Position numbers and translations under genes: made by a program. Shown here piece after piece: positions 12,884 through 22,534 of a stretch of 64,000 bases of DNA. Source of the DNA: Lunularia cruciata (Eukaryota; Streptophyta; Marchantiopsida; Lunulariales; Lunulariaceae); contig OX419760.1 of the NCBI GenBank assembly GCA_948567375.1, forward strand, positions 44,082,001 to 44,146,000, given 5' to 3'. Position 1 is the first letter of the stretch, and the number at the start of each line of letters is the position of its first letter. Under the pieces are notes generated by a model. That model did not search any database and was not told the DNA's origin. It saw only the letters and a program-made list of their open reading frames with translations.

Positions 12884-13720
12884 TGGCACTGCCATTTGGG
12901 TCATGTCAACATCCAAAGATCAAAAAAATTAACAAGCATAGGATTTGTCAAGAGACTTAATCTAAAAAAATTTCTTACATCATACTTTCTCTACCTACTT
13001 GTTAGGCAAGCATGCTCATGCTAAATTCTCTAAGTAGGCCACATTTTGAGCAACTTGATCTCTGGAACTAATCCACTATGATCCCAATGGACAAATAACA
13101 AGCCTTTCTTTTTTAGGCTTTGATTATTTTATGATACTAATTGATAATTACTCTTGTTATGCAATGGTCTGCATGTTGAGAAACAAGAGTGAATATTTTG
13201 ATATGTTTCAATGGTTGGGCAAAAAGGCATACAAAGTAAAAGATCAAAATTCTCAAGTCCAACAAAGGTGGCAAGTACCTTGGTGGCAACTTCACAACCT
13301 ATCCAGAGCAACATGGCATTCAATAGCAACTCATGGCAGCCTACACTCCACAAAAAAATGGCATAGTGTAGCACAAGAACATGACCCTATTTGACACGAC
13401 ATGTTGTATGCACTTTGAGGCAAAATTGTCTAAGCCCTATTGGGGCAAAGCTATCATGTGTGCTACTTATTTGCACAACATTTGCCTTACAAAGTCCATC
13501 CTTAAAGGGAAAGCTCCATTTGAATTATGGATAGGATGTAAGCTTGATATTTCTTACTTATAGACTATTGGCTCTACATGTTTTTCACATATTGGGGAGG
13601 AGCTAAGAGACAAGCTTGATGAATGCTTGTTAAGTTGCACACTACTTGGCTACAATGTTGAAAGCAAAGGATACAAGGTGCAGCAGAAGAGCAATGGACA
13701 TGTTTTTGTGTCCCTTCCCT
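12884..13720 (+). pseudogene. copia pre-integrase and integrase remnant
   Basis: WHCHLGHVNIQR at 12,884-12,919 is the GAG-pre-integrase motif (W-H-x-R-L-G-H). It is followed by GKHAHAKF and LELIHYDPNGQI, the first catalytic aspartate region, then FMILIDNYSCYAMV (about 13,130). Further on come PYWGKAIMCATYLHN and KGKAPFELWIG (about 13,440-13,540), standard for the copia integrase C-terminal half, then DECLLSCTLLGYNVESKGY (about 13,615-13,672). The region between the second D and the glutamate is rearranged and stops are present. The integrase would insert the cDNA into the genome; this copy is dead. Confidence 0.8.
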
Positions 13721-14426
13721 AGGCCCGACAAACAAAGAACTCCAATTGAACCTATACTTCTATAGTACTCATGGCAGATATTGTCCCCTCTCCTCCTTTC
13801 CTCCTAAATGTACCTATAGCCCATATGCCAATACGACCTCTTTTACTTCTAGTACCAACACCTATTATCACCCCAACAAAGTTCAAGTGTTGGTGCCCTT
13901 GTGCCTTAAGCATGCATATTTTTGACTACCTCAGCAACCACCTGATTTAATAGTCCATAAAGCAAACCCACCAAGTCTTGAGGATCTTGTGTTCCACCCC
14001 TTGGTGCATCTTCTATTGCAATAGAGTTTCCAAACACTAATGGATATGACAACGTCAAAGGTATGGACAAATTTCAACATCATCTCTTCCTTAGCACGTA
14101 CAACCAAGGAATTATTGACTCTATTTCTAAACTTAGCTTCATGCTGTACCTTGGCAAACACTCCTTGTCTCCCTGAGGTTTGTCCAATGCAAGTACCTCT
14201 TCTCTTGTTGGAAGACAAGTTTTTATCTCTTAAAAGGAGATTGTGACCAACTTGGGCAGCCACATTTTGTCAACAACGCTTGTTCTCACCATTGCAATTG
14301 GATCAGCCTGCTCCATTGACTGACCCTAATGAAGATCCCTTTCACTCATCAATTTGACCTCCACCACTAGAGTTAAAATGGTCCACATAGTCAAACAAAG
14401 GAGTCCTACCTTTGTGTGATCCACAT
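13721..14426. other. Unassigned sequence between copia integrase and element A
   Basis: It contains a minus-strand open frame (13,931-14,263, 110 codons) and a plus-strand one (14,040-14,246, 68 codons). Neither is recognised. It may be the copia integrase-RT linker or older host DNA. It ends at the 5' LTR of element A. Confidence 0.35.
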
Positions 14427-14572
14427 TGTAGCAATATGGAGTTTAGCGATGAAGTTAGTTACGACTAATGAAGTAGAAAATAGGCCAAATTAGCCTAAAA
14501 TATTCTAGAAGTATCAAGGAAGCTTCTTGGGAAGCTTCCTAGCTAGCTTAGCTTGCATCCCAAGTAAGTAAT

Positions 14573-14599
14573 TTCTAGAAGGAAGCTTCTAGAAGCTTC
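14573..14599 (+). promoter_or_regulatory. Heat-shock-element array in LTR
   Basis: From 14,582 the order is GAA-gc-TTC-ta-GAA-gc-TTC: four alternating nGAAn units at perfect 2-bp spacing, enough for trimeric heat-shock factor. A further TTC-ta-GAA pair lies just upstream (14,573-14,580). The array is about 85 bp upstream of the TATA box. HSF binding is inferred from the known HSE rule. Confidence 0.7.
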
Positions 14600-14682
14600 T
14601 AACTAGTTTAGCTTGCAAGCCAAGTAGGCAGCTTCTAGAAGGAAGCTTCTTGAGAAGCTTCTCAAGAGCCTTGTATTCTCTG

Positions 14683-14690
14683 TATAAATA
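14683..14690 (+). promoter_or_regulatory. LTR TATA box
   Basis: TATAAATA, followed by ccagagccaa, is conserved at the same place in the sibling LTRs (for example 17,940-17,947). It is the likely core promoter of the retroelement, with the transcript start expected roughly 25-35 bp downstream. Confidence 0.7.
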
Positions 14691-14795
14691 CCAGAGCCAA
14701 AGTTCATGCTAGCCATTTGGAGTTTATCCACATTCAAGTGTCCCAATGTGATTTTCCATTCTATTATTTCTCTCCTCAATCTTGGTCTTTTATAT

Positions 14796-14807
14796 TGGTA
14801 TCAGAGC
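14796..14807 (+). other. Primer binding site of element A
   Basis: TGGTATCAGAGC is complementary to the 3' end of initiator methionine tRNA, the usual primer of plant LTR retrotransposons. It sits one base after the LTR end. Confidence 0.9.
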
Positions 14808-15064
14808 AAGAATAGGATGGATGGAATTTATGGACCACCAAATCTATTTTTGCCAAACCATTGGGATTTGTGTATCCAAGTACTACCCAAGCATGATTTC
14901 ACATAATTCATCAGCTCACGCTTTGGCAAGATTTTCTACATGTGATCACCTTGTTTGAGGAACCCTTGATATTTTCAATTGTAACTTATGGAGAACAGTG
15001 GATGTGCTACATCTGTGTGTTAATAAATTAAATAAATTGGGAGTAGTAGGATAGAGTAGTAGCT

Positions 15065-15905
15065 ATGGCGGCAATACCCAACTTATCATTACTATGCATC
15101 AACAAATTGAGCACCTTACTCAATTGTTGAATGAATGAAACCGTCAACGATAAGAACATGTGGAGAGAACACTAGTTTGAGATGAAAAAGATTGAATCCG
15201 ATTTCAAAACCCAAGGTGTTTGATTGCAAGGCAAGAAGAAGGCAAGAATCTCCCAAGCATAATGGAGAATGGTGTGTTTGATTGCAAATGTTACTTTGAA
15301 ACTACCAATCTTCAAGATGAACAAAAAAAAAATCTCTTGTCTTCTAGCCAACTAGATGGCATGGCAAAAATTTGGTGGCGATTCCAAGTAGAGCAAACTG
15401 AATGAAAAATTGTTGCACCAACCTTGACATGTGCAGATTTCAAGAATGCAATACTTGCTTGATTTCAAGCTATAAATGTCACACAAGTTGTACAAGATAA
15501 GTTGGCGGATTGAGGCAAATTGGCATTGTAAGGAGCTACATCATGCAATTCCAAAACATCATCATGCAAATTCCATATATACAAGAAGGTGAAGTTTTGG
15601 ATCAATTTGTGAGAGGCTTGAAATCACAGACCAAATTGGAGGTGACCATGCGGGAGCCACAAAACATGGAAGAAGCCATGCAGTTGGTTGAACGCTTTGA
15701 TTCCTTGCTTGTGACAACTTGATCTTGACCTTGATCTACATAGAATCTACTAGTACACTATACACAAGTGGAGGAACCGGCACCAATGGAGATTGATGTT
15801 GTCCAACAAAGATCACTTGATATAGTGGATAGAGTAAGATTAAGACAAAATGGTGGTTGTTTTTATTGTCACCAAGTTGGACATCGCATTGCTGAATGTC
15901 CACTT
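15065..15905 (+). pseudogene. gypsy gag remnant (element A)
   Basis: A conserved ATG at 15,065 (ATGGCGGCAATAC, shared with elements B and D) opens a gag frame that stops after 21 codons. Matching Gag sequence continues in shifted frames: ENGVFDCKCYFETTNL (about 15,260) and the frame at 15,510-15,722 with EGEVLDQFVRGLKSQTKLEV, the retrotransposon gag core. The CCHC zinc knuckle C-FY-C-HQVG-H-RIAE-C is intact at 15,858-15,899. In an active element this would package RNA; here the frame is broken. Confidence 0.8.
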
Positions 15906-16009
15906 AAGAATGGATGACCTTGACAAATTTCCCAGATGGAGTCTATGGAGCACATTGATCAAGGAAACAACAAATCTCAATAGGAGATTTTGAGCCGCCT
16001 ATTGAGAAC

Positions 16010-16400
16010 TTGATTAGTTCTAATGGGATCAAAAGCCTAACCTATGAAAGTTTACTTCACTTGCAAGGTATGATATTTGATCGAGGTGGTAGGATTTTGG
16101 TTGATTTTGGAAGTTCAAAGAATTGCATGTCCATGCTATTAGCAAAGGAATTACATAATCCTATCAAGCTAGTAATTGGAAGCAAATTAATAATGGTGGA
16201 TGGTAGAAAAGGTTTTGCATCCCTACCTCATATCTTATTACATTGAGTATTGAAAAGGAGTAATTGGAGTGTATGAGGTTTATAGTGGCACCTCTACACT
16301 ATGATATCATTCAGGGTTTGCCTTGGCTTGAACATCATAAGGTTCAATTTGATTAGAACCAACTACAAATTCAAGTACAACACCAAGGTAGGAATTTCTA
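16010..16400 (+). pseudogene. gypsy protease remnant (element A)
   Basis: The phrase RILVDFGSSKNCMS (about 16,090-16,130) is the retropepsin active-site region. Sibling D retains DSGS, while here the serine is F, so the catalytic D-S/T-G triplet is damaged. VIGSKLIMVDGRKG and PLHYDIIQGLPWLEHHKVQFD follow, the normal gypsy order (flap region, then the dVILGMdWL-like motif), with a frame change near 16,245. Confidence 0.8.
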
Positions 16401-16698
16401 ATTAGGTTGTTTGGCACCTCGGAGTAAGACATCTAAAAATAGTCAATCTCAAGATGGAAAGTTTATTGGGAAGGTAACCATAAGGCAAGATTTGAAGAGA
16501 GATGAGTCCCAAGATGGGAAGTTTATTAGGAAGCAACCATGGAGCAAGCTTTGAAGGGTGATGAGTCCCTACATGGAAAGTTTGTCAATGAAGCAGCCAT
16601 AGAGCAAGCTTTAGAGGAAGATAAGTCTATTTTTGTGGTGTGGATAAAAACCAATTACATAAGGAGAATCTGAGGAGATGCAAGAGCCTCATCAAGCA

Positions 16699-17698
16699 AT
16701 GGTTGATCAAATAGTTCAAGAGTTTATGGATGTGTTTCCGGATGATTTGCCAAAGGGATTACACTCTGATCGTGGTATACCCTTCAAGATTGAGTTATTT
16801 CCATAGAGTAATTCAATGAGTATACCAATCTATTGGCTCTCACCAAAGGAGTTGGAGGGGTTGCAAAGAACACTTACGGAGTTGTTGGAGAAGGATTTCA
16901 TACAACATAGTACATCTATTTGAGGAGCACCAGGACTATTTTTTCCAAAGAAGGATGGAAGATTTTGCTTTTGTATCGACTACCATGGGCTCAATAAACA
17001 AACAGGGAAGAATGCATATCCCTTGCCTTGAATTGATGACTTGCTTGATCAATTGAGCGGAGCACAATACTTCTCTAAGTTGGATCTTTGCAACGGCTAT
17101 TGGCGAATCTCCATTGATAGGGAGGATGTGCAAAAGACTACCTTTTGTACAAGGTATGGGCCCTTTGAGTGGAGAGTTATACCTTTTAGGCTCACTAATG
17201 CTCAAGTAGCCTTCATGGATCAAATGCATTGTGTGTTGGATGGACTATTGGATCGGTACATAGTGGTATTCTTGGATGATATCTTAATCTATAGAAAAAT
17301 AAAGGTAGAACACATGAATCACGTGCAAGAAGTCCTATGATGACTATAATAATGAAAATTTTATTGCAAGAAGTCAAAGAGTGCCTTTAGGCAGAAGGAA
17401 GTTACCTTCTTGGGTCACAAGATCTCATCGGAGGGAATCAAGATGGAAAAGGAGAAAATTAAGGCCATTAATGATTGGCTTACTCCAACATATGTTATAG
17501 AAGTATGGGAATTTAATGGATTGGCAAGTTTTTATCAAAGGTTCATCCACTAGTATCCCCATGTGGCCACATAATTGATTGATCTCTTGTGGAAGAACTT
17601 GAGCTTTCATTGGACCACCAAACACAAAGTAGCACTCCAAAAGCTGAAACATATGGTGTCTTCAAGACCCATTCTTCAACCATATGATTCTCAACTAC
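16699..17698 (+). pseudogene. gypsy reverse transcriptase, N-terminal RNase H (element A)
   Basis: The region opens at MVDQIVQEF (16,699) and PDDLPKGL, a standard chromovirus RT lead-in. RT motifs follow: [14 protein letters not shown], then the frame 17,041-17,340 with LDQLSGAQYFSKLDLCNGYW, and FLDDILIY at about 17,269-17,292 carrying the two catalytic aspartates. The connection domain (GHKISSEGIKMEKEKI) is at about 17,412-17,462 and PYDSQL begins the RNase H region just before the solo LTR insertion. Stops interrupt it at several points, including near 16,920 and 17,028. The enzyme copied RNA into DNA in the ancestor. Confidence 0.85.
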
Positions 17699-18050
17699 TA
17701 TAACAATATGGAGTTTAGCGACAAAGTTAGTTGGGCTTACAAAGTAGCTCATAAGACAAATTAGCCTAGAATATTCCGGAAGTATATAGGAAGCTTCTTA
17801 GGAAGCTTCCCAGCTAGCTTAGCTTGCACCTCAAGTAAGTAGCTTCTAGAAGCTTCCAACTAGCTTAGCTTGCACGCCAAGTAGGCTGCTTCTAGAAGGA
17901 AGCTTCTTGAGAAGCTTCTCAAGGGCCTTGTATGCTACTTATAAATACCAAAGCCAAGGCTCATGCTAGGCATTTGGAGTTTTCTCTCATTCAAGTGTCC
18001 CAATGTGAGTTTCCATTCTCCTATTCTCTCCTCGGATTTGGTATTTTACA
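17699..18050 (+). mobile_element. Solo LTR of the same chromovirus family inside element A
   Basis: A single 352-bp LTR starts TATAACAATATGGAG (TG decayed to TA) and ends ttttACA. A perfect 5-bp duplication ACTAC flanks it (17,694-17,698 and 18,051-18,055). Removing it rejoins the host RNase H frame as PYDSQLPYVVDFDAS. A solo LTR arises when a full element recombines between its two LTRs, so a complete element once stood here. Confidence 0.9.
17844..17856 (+). promoter_or_regulatory. Heat-shock element in solo LTR
   Basis: TTC-ta-GAA-gc-TTC gives three perfect alternating units, about 85 bp upstream of the LTR TATAAATA box at 17,940-17,947. It lies at the same relative place as the array in the element A LTR. 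Confidence 0.6.
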
Positions 18051-19090
18051 ACTACCTTATGTGGTTGATTTTGATGCTTCTAACTTTGTGATTGGAGTCA
18101 TGTTGCAATAGGAATTCCTAGATGGATTACATCTCATTGCCTTTGTATCTCGCCAACTAAATACAATTGAAAGGAATTACTTTGCTCAAGATTGAGAGTA
18201 AACTATCAATGGTGTATGCCACCAAAGTATGGTGGCATTATCTCTTGGGGAAACAAGTGATAATGCAAACTGATCACAAACCATTGTTGCAGACCTTACA
18301 TTTGGAGCACACAAAGAGTCTACATCATTGATTGAAGGAACAACTACAATTATTTGACATCAAACTTGAGTACAACTCTGGTCGGTTCCATGTCATCCCC
18401 AATGCCTTATCACAGCGACTTGATTTGAAGTCTCTTCTTCTCATCACGGTGGCTATTACTACGGTGTCAGTCAACTCCAAGATCCAAAGTGAGTTCAAGA
18501 AAACTTTGCAATAGGATCCCTTCTTTCAAATGGTACAAGGTCATCTTGCACCATGCTACAAGGAGTACAACACCTTCTTCTTCAAGGGAGGTCTTCTATT
18601 CTATGAGAACCAGCTTTATGTGCCAGCCCAGGGTAAGCTACAACTTGTGCGTCTCCAAGAAGCCCATGATTTACCAATCATTGGTCATGTAGGTGTAGAC
18701 AAGACCTTAGGTTCCCTCCAATGCCAATGGTGGTGGCCCAACATGGCACAAGATGTTCAAGAATTTTTCTGATCTTGTGAGAGCTGCCAATGAAACAAAG
18801 ATAGCAACCAGAAACCAAGTGGACTCCTTCAACCACTCCATTCCATATGCTCGATGGGAACATGTGAGTTTGGATCTCATCACCTCCTTGCCCAAGACAA
18901 AGCAAGGTCACATGGAAATCATGGTGTTTGTGGATACGCTTAGTAAGCAAATCCATTTAGCGCCAACCTTTGATACCATGGATACTCCAACATTAGCGTA
19001 GATCTTCTTTGACAATGTCTTTAAGCATCATGGGATGCTGCTTGTACTCATCTTCAACCATGATCCTTGATCATTAGAAAGTTTTGGCAA
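18051..19090 (+). pseudogene. gypsy RNase H and integrase, first part (element A)
   Basis: RNase H resumes with VVDFDASNFVIGVMLQ (catalytic aspartate) and FVSRQLNTIERNY. Integrase follows: LQEAHDLPIIGHVGVDKTL with its zinc-binding histidines, WWWPNMAQDVQEF, then a CESC-type pair with a stop nearby. LDLITSLPKTKQGH holds the first catalytic D, and VFVDTLSKQIHLAPTFDTMD follows. The sequence stops at 19,090 in ...FWQ where element B is inserted, and resumes at 32,796. Confidence 0.85.
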
Positions 19091-19515
19091 TGTAACAATA
19101 TGGAATTTAGTGATGTAGTTGATAAGACTAATGAAATAGAGAATAAGCCAAATTAGCCTAGAATATTCTATAAGCATCTAGGAAGTTTCTTGGGAAACTT
19201 CTTGATTATTTTAACTTGCACCCCAAGCAGATAGCTTCTAGAAGGAAGCTTCTAAAAGCTTCCAACTAGCTTAGCTTGCATGCCAAGTAGACGTCTTCTA
19301 GAAGGAAGCTTCTTGCAAAGCTTCTTGGTTAACTTGGCTTGCACTCTAAGAAAGTGGCTCAAGGAAACTTTTTGAGAAACTTCCCAAGGGCCTTGTATGT
19401 TACCTATAAATACCAAAGCTGATGCTCATGCTTGGTATTTAGATTTTCCCACATTCAAGTGTCCAAATGTGAGTTTCCATTCTCTTATTTCTCTTCTTGG
19501 TCTTGATCTTTTACA
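19091..19515 (+). repeat. 5' LTR of element B (425 bp)
   Basis: It begins TGTAACAATATGGAATTTAG and ends gatcttttACA, followed directly by the primer binding site. It has one more internal module than the A LTR. Its HSE-like block reads TTC-ta-GAA, then GAA-gc-TTC-ta-AAA-gc-TTC, with one unit degraded. A tataaatacc TATA box is present near 19,405. Confidence 0.9.
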
Positions 19516-19516
19516 T

Positions 19517-19528
19517 TGGTATTAGAGC
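19517..19528 (+). other. Primer binding site of element B
   Basis: TGGTATTAGAGC differs from the initiator methionine tRNA complement seen in element A at one position (C to T). Confidence 0.85.
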
Positions 19529-20029
19529 AAGAATGGGATACATGGAATTTATGGACCACCAAATCCACTTCCACCAAACCATTGGGATTTTTGTGTCCAA
19601 GTACTACCCAAACATTGTTTCACATAATTCATCACCTCACACTACAAACAAGATTTTCTACATATGATCACCATATCTGAGGAACCTTTGTTGCTTCCGA
19701 TTGCAACTTATGGAGAGTAGTGGACTTGTGTAATACCAAGAGCTAGCCATATGATCTAGATGTGAAATTTGGTTTGATAACATCTAGAATGATTTTATAC
19801 ATGATAATCAAAATAGACCAAATAGAAGTACAGTAGAACTGTCTAAACTAATAGTGACGAGACCGAGGGTTGAGTATTAGTTTATAGAGGTTATTACATT
19901 AGACAGGGTGACACACATGATCAAATTAATTGATTTTTTTGATCAAAGGGATAATTTTGCAACTTGAGACCACCCCAGAATCAGCCTAAACCCATCCCAA
20001 CAACACACTACAACCACACCATTACCACC

Positions 20030-21673
20030 ATGCCTCGCTGTGGAGCACAACACACCACAATGTCATATAAAGTCTGCATTGCTCTATGTGAGCACAAACA
20101 GAAGAACCCTACCCTCACACAGAATCAACTCAGGTCCTGGCTTGAAACTGAGCATAATGTCAAGGTCAGCCAGGGTAGGATCTCGACCACATTGAAGCTA
20201 TCAGCTGATGTGCTTGAGAAGACCCAATCTCCCAACCTTTCTGCAAAGCGTCAATGGACGGTGAAATATCCATTGATGGAATCCGCTTTGATGGAATGGT
20301 TCATAGCAAACCAAGAGTGCGTCAACATGAGTGGTGACCTAATCAAGGAGAATGGCATAAAAATCTTAGATTGCCTTTATTGCCCACTTTGAGTTTTCCA
20401 ACGGATGGCTGGAAGCCTTGAAGGCTCGCCATGGAATCCACTCATTCCACCGCTTTGGCGAGAGTGGATCTGTTGATGTCAATCTCATCAAGGATGAGCG
20501 ACCCAAAATCAAGGAGATACTGGACAAGTTTGAGTGGTGTGACATTTACAACATGGACAAGATGGGACTTTTTTATAGAGTGCAAGTTGGTAACATTTTG
20601 GTTTGGGTTGTTTTGGTGTGTGGTTAGCACAACAAGCTAACACAAACATTGTATTATTTTATTTAGGCGGACAATTCCTTGGCAACTAAGCAGCTTGAGG
20701 GCAAAAAGCAACACAAAGAGCGCCTAACCCTTGCCGTCTGCTGCAACGGAGATGGTTCTGACAAGCTTCCCCTTTTGGTCATCGGCAAATCCAAAAGCCT
20801 GCGGTGCTTCAAGAACATCAACATGGCCGACCTTGGTTGCACTTATTGCAATAATTCCAAGGCTTGGATGACACAGATAGTTTTTTTGGAGTGGCTCAAA
20901 GCGTTTGATCGCCGCATGGCTAACAAGAAAGTTCTGCTCATTCTTGACAATTGTAGCGCCTACATCCCTCTTCACGAGCTTCCAAGCCACATTCAACTGC
21001 AGAACACCATGGTTTTCTACCTTCTCCCAAACATGACGTCAAAGCTGCAGCCTTGTGACGCTGGAATCATCTGCAATCTGAAGGCCTACTACCGTCGCCA
21101 ATTTAATCGTGTCTGCTGCAGCATCTTGAAGATGGAGTTGCTGAGCCAAAAAAAATTGATATCCTTGAAGCCATTAGGATGGCTGTTCCTGCCTGGAATA
21201 ATGACGTCAAGCCTGAGACCATCCGTAACTGCTTTGGTCACTGCAAAATCTGCACTGTTCCTGGCACACAACGGGAACAGCATAACGAAGAGGAACTTCT
21301 TGATCAAGAAGTCGTTGCTGAGCTTGAGTCTCAGATCACAAGGCTTCAGTACCGCAATCCGATGGAAATCCATAACTTGCTTAACTATCCGGATGAAGAT
21401 GTGGTTACCTACACTCCTAACATTGATGAGGTCATCGAAGATCATCTTCTCCATGATGATGACAAAGGTGAGGCCAATGATGATGACAGCAAGGAAGTCA
21501 TTCTTGTGTCAGCCAAGGAAGCTCAGGTGATGATCCAATCACTAGAGACTTTTTGGCTGCAGCAGGCAGGCGACAATGGCAAGTTTATCTCGGCGCTGCA
21601 ACAGATGAAGGAGAGTGTGGGCACTCTGAGGACGTGCCAAATGGTCCAGAGGGGCATTCAAGATTATTTCTAG
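20030..21673 (+). pseudogene. pogo/Tigger transposase (CENP-B-like HTH plus DDE_1), frameshifted
   Basis: The likely start is the ATG at 20,030 (context accaccATG, MPRCGAQHTT). Residues from about 11 form a CENP-B N-terminal helix-turn-helix (SYKVCIALCEHKQKNP, then NVKVSQGRIS); a second CENP-B-type HTH follows (WFIANQECVNMSGDLI). The DDE_1 core keeps all three aspartates: YNMDKMGLFYR (usual DETG now DKMG), LLILDNCSAY and SKLQPCDAGII. A frameshift lies near 20,380 and a one-base loss near 21,130; an 81-bp GT-AG intron fits at 20,586-20,666. The C-terminal part (21,179-21,673) is acidic. In an active copy it would bind the ends and cut and paste the element. Confidence 0.85.
20586..20666 (+). 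other. Probable intron of the transposase gene
   Basis: The sequence starts GTTGGTAACATT and ends in a T-rich run, tttatttAG. It contains stops in the reading frame. Its 81-bp removal joins YRVQ to ADNSLATKQLEG in the same frame, where intact relatives run on without a gap. Confidence 0.65.
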
Positions 21674-22534
21674 CGCAAGTAGGCAATATTTTCCAGCTGC
21701 AACTCCAATTTTATATTTTTTATATAGTGTATATTAGTTTACAAAAGTTGTCGGACCAATAAAAAGTATTGAATATCAACCAATATAGGGTTTTATTAGT
21801 TCAAGCATGGGGACATACTCCAGACCGGTGTCAAATATTGTTTATGGAGGTTATTAGTTTAGACAATATCACTTTAGACAGGTTCTATTGTATCACCAAA
21901 AGAGTACTTCTACTAATAGGGCAAAAACTGAAATAGACTTGAAAACCTTGGAAACCAATAGCTAGACATATAATTTAAAGGTGAGAATTGGTTTGGTAAC
22001 ATATGGAAGGATATTACACATGATAAACTAAACATATCAGAAAGAAATATCACCAAAAGGGACTTCTACTAATAGAGTAGGAATCAAAATATGTCCAAAA
22101 TCTTTGAAGGCAATTTTGGAGGCCTAAACGGAAGAATTAGGTCTCAAAAATTTGTGAATATTCCACCCCTCCTCCCAATGAAGGAAAGTTTAGCCTTCCT
22201 TCCCCCTGATTTTTCTCGTCAAGAGCTTTCCAATGGTACCTCACTCACGTGATTTTGAGATTCCTACAAGAAGATTTCCTAAAAGATTCCCTCCGGTCAA
22301 AGGTTATTTGACCAACCAGATAGGACCAATACCAAATGTCACCCATCCAAATAAGTAATCCAAGGGTGGAGCTTGCTAACATGTCACCTATCTATGTGCC
22401 TAATCCTATGGTGGAGCTTCTTTGGAGGAGATCTTCTTTGTCTATATAATAAAAAGAAGGTGCTCCTTTGAGGCATTGGATGATTGAGTGTGAAATCTAT
22501 GTTTTCTCTCTTCTCTTGTCCTCAGAGTATTACA

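Larger units (their letters stand above)
10617..14426 (+). mobile_element. Ty1/copia retrotransposon remnant
   Basis: On the plus strand, in copia order, lie a gag remnant, an aspartic protease remnant, a GAG-pre-integrase motif and an integrase core. The copia order (integrase before reverse transcriptase) fits because no reverse transcriptase appears before the element is cut at 14,426 by gypsy element A. Nothing copia-like resumes after element A ends at 34,029, so the 3' part (RT, RNase H, 3' LTR) has been lost. Stops and frameshifts are frequent. The last 700 bp (about 13,720-14,426) could be linker sequence, but I do not recognise it. Confidence 0.75.
14427..14794 (+). repeat. 5' LTR of element A (368 bp)
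   Basis: It starts TGTAGCAATATGGAGTTTAG (family form TGTAACAATATGG) and ends ttggtcttttATA where siblings end ttttACA, so the final CA has decayed to TA. The primer binding site follows at once. It contains two tandem modules (from about 14,540 and 14,600), each with tagcttgca--ccaagta followed by ttctagaaggaagcttc. It also holds a perfect heat-shock-element array and a TATAAATA box. Confidence 0.9.
19831..21890 (+). mobile_element. pogo/Tigger-type DNA transposon (2,060 bp)
   Basis: The left end reads CAGTAGAACTGTCTAAACTA. The right end, reverse-complemented, reads CAATAGAACCTGTCTAAAGT. These are short inverted terminal repeats with one indel. TA duplications flank it (19,829-19,830 and 21,891-21,892), as expected for the Tc1/mariner-pogo superfamily. 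It interrupts the E LTR exactly: rejoining at one TA restores tatcaccaaaag, as in the second copy of that segment. It encodes one transposase, now frameshifted. Confidence 0.9.
19729..22534 (+). mobile_element. E-family solo LTR, split by a pogo/Tigger transposon
   Basis: It begins TGTAATACCAAGAGCTAGCC and ends gagtaTTACA, a TG...CA LTR of a family unrelated to the chromovirus. The right target duplication ATGTG (22,535-22,539) equals the uninterrupted sequence in element A; the left copy has decayed to ACTTG (19,724-19,728). The LTR lacks coding sequence of its own. Its first part (accaa-agctag-catat to tctactaatag) occurs a second time from about 21,946, an internal duplication. Two more copies lie at 44,973-45,568 and 45,588-46,173. 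Confidence 0.8.

Noticed and set aside
20442-21454. Minus-strand ORFs (62, 90 and 121 codons) opposite the Tigger transposase
   Set aside because: They are shadows of the plus-strand transposase, which has recognisable domains and catalytic residues.
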